From assembly GCF_020733635.1 (NCBI RefSeq), contig NZ_JAJFZL010000001.1:1116001-1180000 (forward strand): a stretch of DNA of 64,000 nt, given 5' to 3'. Positions 22,102 through 29,647 of this stretch are shown here, piece by piece. The notes under the pieces were generated by a model that saw only the letters and a list, made by a program, of their open reading frames with translations, did no database searches and was not told where the DNA came from. This DNA is from Nocardia spumae. GTDB taxonomy: Bacteria > Actinomycetota > Actinomycetes > Mycobacteriales > Mycobacteriaceae. Each line of letters starts with the position of its first letter. Positions within the stretch are counted from its first letter, which is position 1. The translations under genes were made by a program, and so were the position numbers.

Positions 22102-23148
22102 TCATCCCGGAGTTCTTCTCAAGGTGCCGATTCCGAGGGAGCCGTCGCCGGGCGGCGCGGGCGCGGACAGCTCTGCCACACCGGATGCCTCGTCCACGAG
22201 GTCCTGTTCCCGGTTCCGGACGGGGGCATCCGGGAGTTCGTCGAAGAACCCGACGGGCGGGGTGAAGAACAGGGTGCCGGTGATGGCGGTGGAGAAGTCC
22301 AGAATGCGGTCGTAGGGCGCCTCGTCGCTGCCGAGGAACATCCGCACCAGCATGCGTTCGGTGACATCCGGCGTGGCCGCGTACGCGATGTAGTACGTGC
22401 CGAACTCGCCCTCGCGCACGCTGCCGAAAGGCATATTGGCGCGCAGGATCTGCCGCTCGGTGCCGTCGGGGTCGACGAGGGTGTTCACCGCGACATGGGA
22501 ATCGGCGGGTTTGTCCTCGTCGGACAGCTCCAGATCCTCGAGTTTGGTGCGGCCGATGACAAGCTGCTGCTCCTCGACCGTCAGCGCACTCCACGCGTCC
22601 AGATCGTGCAGGTACTTCTGCACGATAACGTAACTGCCACCGGCGAATTCGGGATCTTCGTCGCCGATCAGGGCCGCGGCCACGGCGTCGGAACCCTCGG
22701 GATTCTCGGTGCCGTCGACGAATCCGAGCAGATCGCGCTGCTCGAAGTAGCGGAACCCGACCGTCTCGTCGATGATCGTGGCCGCGCCACGCAGGCGCGA
22801 GTCGATCACCATCGCCAGCTCGAAGCAGGCATCCGGCATATCGCTCTTGATGTGGAAGAGCAGATCGCCCGGGGTAGCCGGGGCCTGATGGCGCTCACCC
22901 GCGTATCCCGGGAATTCGTGCAGTTCAGCGGGTTTCGGGCCGGCGAAGAGCCGGTCCCAGGCCGTGGAGGAGATGCTGGTGACGCAGCTCAGGTGCGCAT
23001 CCGGCACCCGGAATCCGACCGACCGGCGCAAACCGGCGAGATCGGCGAGGAAATCGCGAACCGCCTGCTCGCCGCCCTCGTCGATGGTGGCGACGAGGAA
23101 GGTCGCGGCACGCGAGAGCGGATCGAGGATCGGCTGCGGCTCACCCAT
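22102..23148 (-). CDS. DyP-type haem peroxidase, encapsulin cargo
   Basis: 348 residues. The family motif GFVDGTENP holds Asp145. The proximal haem ligand is His218 (DSHVAVN) and the distal arginine is Arg236 (LRANMPFG). These three are spaced exactly as Asp153, His226 and Arg244 of Rhodococcus DypB, a class-B enzyme. After a Pro/Ala/Gly linker the C-terminus carries GSLGIGTLR, the standard encapsulin targeting peptide, followed by four extra residues. The protein should oxidise dyes or phenolics with peroxide inside the shell encoded next. I start at ATG 23148, not TTG 23154, because a TACCCT box lies 7 nt before it. Confidence 0.96.
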   Translation of the reverse strand: MGEPQPILDPLSRAATFLVATIDEGGEQAVRDFLADLAGLRRSVGFRVPDAHLSCVTSISSTAWDRLFAGPKPAELHEFPGYAGERHQAPATPGDLLFHIKSDMPDACFELAMVIDSRLRGAATIIDETVGFRYFEQRDLLGFVDGTENPEGSDAVAAALIGDEDPEFAGGSYVIVQKYLHDLDAWSALTVEEQQLVIGRTKLEDLELSDEDKPADSHVAVNTLVDPDGTERQILRANMPFGSVREGEFGTYYIAYAATPDVTERMLVRMFLGSDEAPYDRILDFSTAITGTLFFTPPVGFFDELPDAPVRNREQDLVDEASGVAELSAPAPPGDGSLGIGTLRRTPG

Positions 23149-23155
23149 GATCAAC

Positions 23156-23161
23156 AGGGTA
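23156..23161 (-). promoter_or_regulatory. Putative -10 box (TACCCT) of the DyP/encapsulin operon, leaderless
   Basis: On the minus strand TACCCT is separated from the ATG at 23148 by 7 nt, with no ribosome-binding site. This suggests a leaderless transcript starting at or next to the start codon. Confidence 0.5.
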
Positions 23162-23240
23162 CGGTGCCCGGCCGACAGTCCGCGCGCACGGTCGGCGGCC
23201 GGCGGTGCCCGGGCGCCCTACCTCCGGTGGCCGAGCGGGC

Positions 23241-23567
23241 TCATTTCGCAACGGTCAGCAGGAATGCCGCATCGTCGATCGCCTTCACGCTGTGCCGCGC
23301 CGAGGGAATCACCAGCAGATCGCCCGGTGATCCCTTCCACTCGTTGGTGCCGCTGATCATGATCAGAGTTCCGGTGAGGACCTGGAGCGTGGCCTCGCTC
23401 TGGGTTTCGTGTTCGGCCAGGCTCTGTCCGGCGGTCAGCGCGATCACGGTCTGGCGCAGGCTGTGGGTGTGGCCACCGTAGATGGTCTGCGAACTACGTC
23501 CACTCGTGGCGGATGCGGCGATTTTCAGCTGCTGGCGAGCCACCGCCGTCAGCGATTTCTTATCCAT
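23241..23567 (-). CDS. Small cupin-domain protein
   Basis: 108 residues forming a single cupin barrel. The first cupin motif is reduced (TAGQSLAEHETQSEATLQVL with His and Glu ligand candidates), then LTGTLIMISG. The second motif is GDLLVIPSARHSVKAI with a His. A metal site is possible but not certain. A GAGAGG site precedes the ATG. It sits 92 bp upstream of the DyP gene on the same strand, so it may be co-expressed with the encapsulin operon, perhaps as a stress-related sensor or enzyme; this is context inference only. Proteins of this size are often annotated simply as cupin. Confidence 0.85.
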   Translation of the reverse strand: MDKKSLTAVARQQLKIAASATSGRSSQTIYGGHTHSLRQTVIALTAGQSLAEHETQSEATLQVLTGTLIMISGTNEWKGSPGDLLVIPSARHSVKAIDDAAFLLTVAK

Positions 23568-23708
23568 GATCTGCCTCTCGCGGTTCCGCCGGATCGGGCT
23601 CTGGTCACAGGCTGGATATCGGTGAGTATGCCGGACCCATCTCGCACGGTCGGGCGTTTCGCCGATGCGATTCGGGTTCGATACCTGCCGTGCCGCCCGA
23701 GCGCCGGA

Positions 23709-24215
23709 TCAGCCGACGGTAGCGGGTGCGCTGTCGCGGGCGAAGCGCCGGATGCGGTAGCGCAGCCCCGTACGCGACTGCGCCCACGGCGAGCTCTCGA
23801 CGCGCCAATCACCCTCGATCGCGGGCGCGTACGCATCGCCGGAGATCTCGGCATCGATATCGGTCACCATCAGATCGGTCGCGTAATCCATTGCCTCGCG
23901 ATAGATTTCGCCACCGCCGATGATCCAGACGGTCTCGGCGCCGGCCAGTGCGATCGCGTTCGGGATCGAATCGGCGCGTTCGGCTCCGGGCGCCGACCAG
24001 TCCGGTTGGCGGGTGATGACGATATTGCGCCGGCCGGGCAGGGGCCGGAACCTCGCGGGCAGTGAATCCCACGTGCGCCGTCCCATCAGTACCGGATGCG
24101 TCCCGGTGACCATTCGGAAATGCGCCATATCCTCGGGCACCCGCCAGGGGATGGTGTTGTCGGCGCCGATCACTCCGGCGGCCGTCTGTGCCCAGATCAA
24201 TCCGACCCGGCTCAT
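23709..24215 (-). CDS. folA: Dihydrofolate reductase
   Basis: 168 residues, normal length. It reduces dihydrofolate to tetrahydrofolate with NADPH. Visible motifs are [20 protein letters not shown] (N-terminal strand and Met20-type loop with IPW), the substrate-binding acidic residue in PEDMAHF, the NADPH-binding [10 protein letters not shown] and the WIIGGGEIY turn. The ATG overlaps the stop of thyA (ATGA), so the two are translationally coupled. The enzyme recycles the dihydrofolate made by ThyA. In mycobacteria this gene is called dfrA. Confidence 0.95.
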   Translation of the reverse strand: MSRVGLIWAQTAAGVIGADNTIPWRVPEDMAHFRMVTGTHPVLMGRRTWDSLPARFRPLPGRRNIVITRQPDWSAPGAERADSIPNAIALAGAETVWIIGGGEIYREAMDYATDLMVTDIDAEISGDAYAPAIEGDWRVESSPWAQSRTGLRYRIRRFARDSAPATVG

Positions 24216-25075
24216 ACCGCCACCGGTGCCTTGATCGCCGGATGGTGGCGGTAGCCGAGTACTTCGACATCTTCGAAGGCGTAATCGAACAGCGTCGGCG
24301 CGGGCCGCAGATGCAGCCGAGGGAACGGATACGGGTCACGGGTCAGTTGTTCCCGCACCTGATTGTCGTGATTGTCGTAAATATGGCAATCGCCACCGGT
24401 CCAGATGAAATCGCCCGGTTCGAGTTCGGTCTGCTGCGCGACCATATGGGTCAGCAGCGCGTAACTGGCGATATTGAACGGCACACCCAGAAACAGATCC
24501 GCGCTGCGTTGATACAACTGACAAGACAATCTGCCGTCGGCCACATGGAATTGGAAGAAGGCGTGGCACGGTGCCAGCGCCATTTTGTCCAGTTCGGCGA
24601 CATTCCACGCGGAAACGATGATGCGCCGCGAATCCGGATCGGTGCGCAGCGTATGCAGCACCTCGGAGATCTGATCGATGTGATTGCCGTCGGGGGTCGG
24701 CCAGCTACGCCACTGCACCCCGTACACCGGGCCGAGTTCGCCGTGCCGATCGGCCCATTCATCCCAGATGGTCACGCCGTGTTCGTGCAGCCATTCGATA
24801 TTGGAATCGCCGCGCAAGAACCACAGCAGTTCGTACACGATCGATTTCAGATGCACTTTCTTCGTGGTGATCAGCGGAAATCCCGCCGACAGGTCGTAGC
24901 GCAGCTGGTGACCGAAGACCGACCGGGTGCCGGTCCCGGTGCGATCCGCCTTCGGAGTGCCGTGCTCGAGGACCAGTCGCAACAGGTCCTCGTATTGTGT
25001 GTCCGGTCTCCCGGATTCGACGCCGCCGGTGGTGTGCGCACCGGAAGCGGTGGGGTTGGTTGGTGCGCCGTCCAT
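24212..25075 (-). CDS. thyA: Thymidylate synthase (ThyA type)
   Basis: 287 residues. It converts dUMP to dTMP using methylene-tetrahydrofolate. The nucleophile Cys170 lies in [10 protein letters not shown]. The dUMP-binding [13 protein letters not shown] segment and the family N-terminal [15 protein letters not shown] and [13 protein letters not shown] are intact. The N-terminus has about 25 extra polar residues ([11 protein letters not shown] region) compared with minimal ThyA proteins. ATG 25075 is chosen over TTG 25084 because a TAAGCT box lies 8 nt upstream. It is coupled to folA downstream and divergent from cobF. Confidence 0.96.
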   Translation of the reverse strand: MDGAPTNPTASGAHTTGGVESGRPDTQYEDLLRLVLEHGTPKADRTGTGTRSVFGHQLRYDLSAGFPLITTKKVHLKSIVYELLWFLRGDSNIEWLHEHGVTIWDEWADRHGELGPVYGVQWRSWPTPDGNHIDQISEVLHTLRTDPDSRRIIVSAWNVAELDKMALAPCHAFFQFHVADGRLSCQLYQRSADLFLGVPFNIASYALLTHMVAQQTELEPGDFIWTGGDCHIYDNHDNQVREQLTRDPYPFPRLHLRPAPTLFDYAFEDVEVLGYRHHPAIKAPVAV

Positions 25076-25083
25076 GACTGGCA

Positions 25084-25089
25084 AGCTTA
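25084..25089 (-). promoter_or_regulatory. Putative -10 box (TAAGCT) of thyA
   Basis: TAAGCT on the minus strand ends 8 nt before the thyA ATG, and no ribosome-binding site is present. The same 20-bp gap also holds the start region of divergent cobF, so the two promoters must overlap. Confidence 0.45.
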
Positions 25090-25095
25090 GTCACC

Positions 25096-25848
25096 GTGCG
25101 AAAGCTCTATGTGATCGGAATCGGCGCCGGCCATCCCCGGCAGTTGACGGTGCAGGCGATCGAGGCGATCCGGCAGGTCGAGACGTTCTTCGTCATCGGC
25201 AAGGGCGAGCGCAAACGGGAGTTGGCCGAGGTTCGCGCCGCCATGCTGGCCGAATACGCCGATCCCGCGCACCGGGTGATCGAGATCGCCGATCCGCCCC
25301 GCGATCGTCGCGTCGACGACGCCGATGACTACCGCGAGGTGGTCGCCGACTGGCACCGGCGCCGGGCCGGGCTGCTGGCCGATGCCTTCGACGGCACAGC
25401 CGGGATCGGCGGAATCCTGGTCTGGGGCGATCCGTCGCTCTACGACAGCACCCTGCGCATGGTGCAGCGCGTCCTCGACGGGGGCGCGCAATTCGAGTAC
25501 ACGGTGATTCCGGGCGTGACCAGCGCTCAGGCGCTCGCCGCCGCCCATCGGGTGGTACTGCACGAGATCGGTGAACCGGTGCACATCACCACCGGTCGCC
25601 GATTGCGGTCCGAGGGAGCGGCCGCGGACGGAGCGACGGTCGTGATGCTCGACGGGGAATGCTCGTTCACGCACCTGCCCGATGACGATCTGCATATCTG
25701 GTGGGGCGCCTATCTGGGCATGCCGGACGAAACGCTCATCGAGGGCCCGCTGCGCGCGGTGGCGGATTCGATCGTGCGGCGGCGCGACGAACTGCGCGCG
25801 GACAAAGGCTGGATCATGGATATCTATCTGCTGCGCCGGGCGGTTTAG
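25096..25848 (+). CDS. cobF: Precorrin-6A synthase (deacetylating)
   Basis: 250 residues of the SAM-dependent tetrapyrrole methylase family. KLYVIGIGAGHPRQLTVQA is the glycine-rich N-terminal SAM-binding strand, GGILVWGDPSLYDSTLRM is the family GDP-x-Y motif, and YTVIPGVTSAQALAAAHR is the PGxxS motif. The long charged first half (AEVRAAMLAEYADPAHRVIE) is typical of CobF rather than CobI/J/M. It methylates C-1 of precorrin-5 with loss of acetate in the aerobic cobalamin route. The start is GTG. No other cob gene is nearby; an isolated cobF is common in this group. Confidence 0.93.
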   Translation: MRKLYVIGIGAGHPRQLTVQAIEAIRQVETFFVIGKGERKRELAEVRAAMLAEYADPAHRVIEIADPPRDRRVDDADDYREVVADWHRRRAGLLADAFDGTAGIGGILVWGDPSLYDSTLRMVQRVLDGGAQFEYTVIPGVTSAQALAAAHRVVLHEIGEPVHITTGRRLRSEGAAADGATVVMLDGECSFTHLPDDDLHIWWGAYLGMPDETLIEGPLRAVADSIVRRRDELRADKGWIMDIYLLRRAV

Positions 25849-25966
25849 TCGCCGACATCCCCGCGGGAATTCGTCTTCTCCGGAATATATCGATCTCGAT
25901 GTGATCCATACCACCGTCCGGTGCGAATAACTGTCATCGAATCGGTATCCGACTTGGAGGTTGTTC

Positions 25967-26917
25967 ATGGCAGGGCGGCACTCGGCGACATCGGGACAGT
26001 GGTACAAGCGCGGTGGATCTCTACTGGTCATCGGCGCTCTGCCACTGAGCGTGGCGCTATGGCAGACGGCACCCGCGGGGGCGGAAGCGCCCGACGCGCC
26101 GGCCGCCCAGCCCGGCGCAGCGTCACTGGATGCCGCGCTGGCCACCGCCACTCAGATCCTGTCGCAGCCCGATCCGCTCGGCGCGGCCGCGCAGGCCCTC
26201 GCGCAGGCCACCGCCCCGGGGCCGCGGCAGTTCCGTCCGGCGTCGGCCGCCGATCCGTCGGTCGCGCCGATCGCCGACGCTCAGCCCGCCCCGGCGGCGA
26301 ATCCCGCGGTGGCGGCGGCCGGCGCCGGATCGGGCCGTAACGTGGTGAACGGCACTCGCGCGGTTCCCGATCTCGCCGCACCGGCCCCGGTCGATCCCAG
26401 CGCGCTGCATATGCCCGACCTCGGACATATGGCGCCGGCCGTAGCGCCGATCAAGGCGCCCGACAATACGATCCGGATCGGTTCGGTCGTGACACCGCGG
26501 CCCGATTTCCTCGATCCGCAGCTCACCGCGCAGATCAACGATTCCGCGGCGCAGACCGAGGCCGGGCTGGCGCAGGGATTGGACTCCGCCGGATTCGAGC
26601 CGTCGCGGTCGGATCGTATCGCCGCGGACACTCTCGGCGGCGCCGTGATCGGTTCCAGTGTCGGCAACATCGTCAGCAGCCCGATCGCATCCACCAGCGC
26701 GCTGATCGGCGGTGTCGCCGGACTGATCGCCGGTGTCCCGTTCCTGCCCGCGGGCCTGGTCGTGATGCCGATTGTCGGCGCCGCCATCGGTTACGCCGTG
26801 ATCGCGGCACCGGCCGCGGCCGCGGGCGCCGCGATCGGCGCCGGAGTGGGCGCGATCGAGGGCGCGGTCGCCCCCGGTGTCGCCGCACCGCAGCAGACGG
26901 CTCCCGCCGCGGTGTAG
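25967..26917 (+). CDS. Secreted or membrane-associated Ala/Pro-rich protein (uncharacterised)
   Basis: 316 residues. ATG 25967 follows a TTGGAGG site by 6 nt. The N-terminus is a basic stretch (RHSATSGQWYKRGG), a hydrophobic segment SLLVIGALPLSVALWQTA and an AGA signal-peptidase-like site. A low-complexity Ala/Pro-rich region follows to about residue 150. The C-terminal about 100 residues are a glycine/alanine-rich hydrophobic block with repeated GxxxG spacing (GGVAGLIAGVPFLPAGLVV; AAAAGAAIGAGVGAIEGAV), like glycine-zipper membrane segments. Such proteins are common in Nocardia and mycobacteria, with no assigned role. It may insert in the envelope. Confidence 0.8.
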   Translation: MAGRHSATSGQWYKRGGSLLVIGALPLSVALWQTAPAGAEAPDAPAAQPGAASLDAALATATQILSQPDPLGAAAQALAQATAPGPRQFRPASAADPSVAPIADAQPAPAANPAVAAAGAGSGRNVVNGTRAVPDLAAPAPVDPSALHMPDLGHMAPAVAPIKAPDNTIRIGSVVTPRPDFLDPQLTAQINDSAAQTEAGLAQGLDSAGFEPSRSDRIAADTLGGAVIGSSVGNIVSSPIASTSALIGGVAGLIAGVPFLPAGLVVMPIVGAAIGYAVIAAPAAAAGAAIGAGVGAIEGAVAPGVAAPQQTAPAAV

Positions 26918-26960
26918 TACGCCGCGCGGCGCGAGCCGCCGGATTGTCGGTGCTCGCCGG

Positions 26961-26966
26961 TAAGCT
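26961..26966 (+). promoter_or_regulatory. Putative -10 box (TAAGCT) of the Fpg/Nei gene, leaderless
   Basis: TAAGCT is followed after 6 nt by the GTG start at 26973 with no ribosome-binding site. The 55-bp gap after the previous gene also contains a GC-rich stretch around 26922-26940 but no convincing terminator. Confidence 0.45.
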
Positions 26967-26972
26967 GCGGGA

Positions 26973-27839
26973 GTGCCCGAGTTGCCGGAGATCGTGGCGC
27001 TCGAACAGTTTCTGGTCGAGCATGCCGTCGGCGCGGTCGTCGGGCGGGTCGATGTCGCGGCACTGAGTGTGCTGAAGACATTCGACCCGCCGGTGACCGC
27101 GCTGTCCGGCCGCGACGTCACCGGTGCCGGGCATTGGGGTAAACATCTCGGTCTCGATTGCGACGGGCTGTGGCTGATCACCCATCTGTCGCGTGGCGGC
27201 TGGCTGCGCTGGATCGACGAACCCGGCGCGGCACCACCGAAACCGGGTAAGGGACCGCTGGCCCTGCGCGTCCACTTCTTCACCCCGGAAGGCGCTACCC
27301 CGGCCTTCGATCTCACCGAGGCCGGAACCAAGAAGCGGCTCGCGGTCTGGATCACCGCCGACCCGCGGTCGGTTCCCGGGATCGCGCGGCTGGGCCCCGA
27401 CGCACTCGAGGTCTCCGAAGACCGGTTCGCCGAACTACTGGCCGGAACCTCGCAGCGGTTGAAGACAGTGCTGGCCGATCAGACGGTGCTGGCCGGGATC
27501 GGCAATGCCTACTCCGACGAGATCCTGCACGCCGCAAGGCTTTCCCCGTTCGCCACCGCGTCCACCCTGGGTCCGGATGCGTCCGCCGAGCTGTATCGGG
27601 CGATGCGAGACATCCTCACCGATGCGATCACCCGGTCCGTCGGCCAGGACGCGGCCCGGCTCAAGGGGGAGAAGCGCTCGGGTATGCAGGTGCACGCGCG
27701 GACCGGGCTGCCGTGCCCGGTCTGTGGTGACACCGTCCGCGAGGTCGCCTACGCCGACAAATCCTTCCAGTACTGCCCCACCTGCCAGACCGGCGGCAAG
27801 ATCCTCGCCGACCGGCGGATGTCCCGGTTGCTCAAATAA
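26973..27839 (+). CDS. Fpg/Nei-family DNA glycosylase
   Basis: 288 residues. The N-terminus PELPE supplies the catalytic proline and glutamate of this bifunctional glycosylase/AP-lyase family. The helix-two-turn-helix is LAGIGNAYSDEILHAARLSP. The C-terminal zinc finger is intact: CPVC and CPTC flank VREVAYADKSFQY. It excises oxidised bases from DNA. The sequence between (HLSRGGWLRWIDEP) has few of the specific residues of Fpg, so it is closer to the actinobacterial Fpg/Nei group of uncertain substrate than to true MutM. The GTG start fits the PELPE requirement that proline follow the initiator. Confidence 0.93.
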   Translation: MPELPEIVALEQFLVEHAVGAVVGRVDVAALSVLKTFDPPVTALSGRDVTGAGHWGKHLGLDCDGLWLITHLSRGGWLRWIDEPGAAPPKPGKGPLALRVHFFTPEGATPAFDLTEAGTKKRLAVWITADPRSVPGIARLGPDALEVSEDRFAELLAGTSQRLKTVLADQTVLAGIGNAYSDEILHAARLSPFATASTLGPDASAELYRAMRDILTDAITRSVGQDAARLKGEKRSGMQVHARTGLPCPVCGDTVREVAYADKSFQYCPTCQTGGKILADRRMSRLLK

Positions 27840-27843
27840 CCGG

Positions 27844-29349
27844 TCAGACCAGCGCCGGAACCCGAACCCCTTGCCAGGCAAGGCGTTTGCTCTGATTCGG
27901 ATCGACCTCCACCCGGGCGGGACTGTCGATGATCCGGGTATTGCGGCGCTGCTCGGTGTACTGCGGCCAGGACGGCAACGGCTGCCCCTTGCGCGCGAAC
28001 GACAGCCAGTTGTCCTGGAATTCGCGCTGCACCTGCAGGAAGTCCCGATACCCGCCGAGCGTGGTGAGCCCGCGCCCGATGGCGCTGTCCACCCCGCCGA
28101 ACACCGGAATCAGATCCAAGGCGTGCGTGGCGCCGAAACCCGCGAGATGGACTGCGCGCGGGGCGAAGTCGAGGCGGTAGGCGTAGGTCGGAGCGTGGCG
28201 GCTGTGGCCCTCCAGCACCTCGATGGTGGGCCGCCAGAAGACGAAGTCACCGCCCATGCGCACCGCCACCCGCCGATCGGGATAACCGGGATAGGCTGCC
28301 ACGACACGCTTCTCGATCTCGGCATCACCGCAGCGCGACAGCGCGACGTGGAGTTGGCCGGCGGTGGTGGGCAGGGACCGATCGTAGCGTTTGAACAGCG
28401 TCGCCTCATCGCGATTGGTGCCGATGATCAGCGGGACGGCATGGGCCTGCCCGGTGCTGATCGCCTCGATCGGATCCAGCGGCAGGAATTCGCCGTCGAC
28501 GACCGGGGCCGCGGGGAAGCTGCCCGGCTGCTGCCACAGCACCTCGCCGATCGCGCGATCGGCGGCCTTGCGGATGTCGTTGGAGCCGGCCGTGGTCAGG
28601 GCTTCGACGGCCCGATCCGGCGTAGCGCCGAGATTGTCGAGACAGCGCCGGGCGAAAACCCGGGCCGCCGCCGAGGTCAGCGACCAGTCCGCCGGCGCGC
28701 TCTGGGCGATACCGCGATGGAAGAGCCCGGCCGCGGCGGGTGTGGCCAGCAGGCTCACCACCGCATGCGCTCCGGCCGATTCGCCGAAGACGGTGACATT
28801 GTTCGGATCGCCGCCGAACGCCGCGATATTGCGCTGCACCCACTGCAGCGCCGCCACCTGATCGCGCAGCCCCAGGTTGGACTCGAAAGGCCGTGTCGCG
28901 GTCGAGAACTCGCTGAAATCGACATAGCCGAAAGCGCCCAGCCGATAATTCAGCGACACCACGATCACGTCGCCGCGCAGGGCCAGCCGGGCGCCCGAAT
29001 ACAGCCGCAGCGCCGAGGTGCCCAGTACGTATCCGCCGCCGTGGATGAACACCATGACCGGCCGGGGCGCGGTGGCCGGCTCCGCGGGTGCCGTGACATT
29101 GAGCGTCAGGCAATCCTCGCTGGTGGGCTGTGGCTGCCGGGGCCCGATCCGGGCGCCGTCGCGCTGCTGCATCGCCGCGAAACCGTACTCGGTGGCCGGG
29201 CGCACGCCCGACCAGCTCTCCACCGGCTGCGGAGCCCGGAAACGCAGGTCACCTACCGGCGGTGCGGCATACGGGATGGATCGCCACTGTGCGATCCGAC
29301 GCCGGCGGAGACCGCGGACAACGCCGTCGGCGGTCGTGATGTCAACCAT
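27844..29349 (-). CDS. Carboxylesterase, type B family
   Basis: 501 residues of the alpha/beta-hydrolase type-B esterase family. The order of motifs is VRGLRRRRIAQWRSIPYA at the N-terminus, the EDCLTLNV signature, oxyanion hole FIHGGGYVLG, nucleophile elbow FGESAGAHA (Ser191) and a late catalytic histidine in GFGATHALDLIPVFG. There is no signal peptide, so it is likely cytosolic. It hydrolyses carboxylic esters; the natural substrate is unknown. It is convergent with the Fpg/Nei gene with a 4-bp gap. Confidence 0.93.
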   Translation of the reverse strand: MVDITTADGVVRGLRRRRIAQWRSIPYAAPPVGDLRFRAPQPVESWSGVRPATEYGFAAMQQRDGARIGPRQPQPTSEDCLTLNVTAPAEPATAPRPVMVFIHGGGYVLGTSALRLYSGARLALRGDVIVVSLNYRLGAFGYVDFSEFSTATRPFESNLGLRDQVAALQWVQRNIAAFGGDPNNVTVFGESAGAHAVVSLLATPAAAGLFHRGIAQSAPADWSLTSAAARVFARRCLDNLGATPDRAVEALTTAGSNDIRKAADRAIGEVLWQQPGSFPAAPVVDGEFLPLDPIEAISTGQAHAVPLIIGTNRDEATLFKRYDRSLPTTAGQLHVALSRCGDAEIEKRVVAAYPGYPDRRVAVRMGGDFVFWRPTIEVLEGHSRHAPTYAYRLDFAPRAVHLAGFGATHALDLIPVFGGVDSAIGRGLTTLGGYRDFLQVQREFQDNWLSFARKGQPLPSWPQYTEQRRNTRIIDSPARVEVDPNQSKRLAWQGVRVPALV

Positions 29350-29365
29350 TGACCGATGGTAACCG

Positions 29366-29611
29366 TTACTGCAGATACCCTTCGACCTGCTTGACGGGGT
29401 TGGCCTGGGCCTCGTCCGGATTCGCGCCCTGGTCGATCCGCGCGCGACGCTGCCGCAGCAGATCCCAGCACTGATCCAGCATCACCTCGAGATCGGCCAA
29501 CTTCGCACGCTCGGCCTCCGGGTCGAGCTCTCCGCTGGTGGCCTTGGACCGCAGCTGATGTTCCTGCTTCACCAGGTCCTGGATATGGGCGAGGATGTCC
29601 TGTTCGGTCAT
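29366..29611 (-). CDS. DUF2630-family small protein
   Basis: 81 residues, entirely helical and charged. MTEQDILAHIQDLVKQEH and LADLEVMLDQCWDLLRQRRA with the NPDEA ending are characteristic of DUF2630 proteins, short cytoplasmic actinobacterial proteins of unknown function predicted to form a coiled-coil pair. It starts 36 nt after the stop codon of the giant minus-strand gene and could share its transcript; no terminator is seen between them. Confidence 0.85.
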   Translation of the reverse strand: MTEQDILAHIQDLVKQEHQLRSKATSGELDPEAERAKLADLEVMLDQCWDLLRQRRARIDQGANPDEAQANPVKQVEGYLQ

Positions 29612-29647
29612 GAGGCCATGGTACGGCGGGAGAGGTAGGTCGGGTGG

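Noticed and set aside
20705..22315. A 536-codon plus-strand frame across the membrane protein and encapsulin genes
   Set aside because: It is antisense to well-supported encapsulin and PH-like genes and has no recognisable domain.
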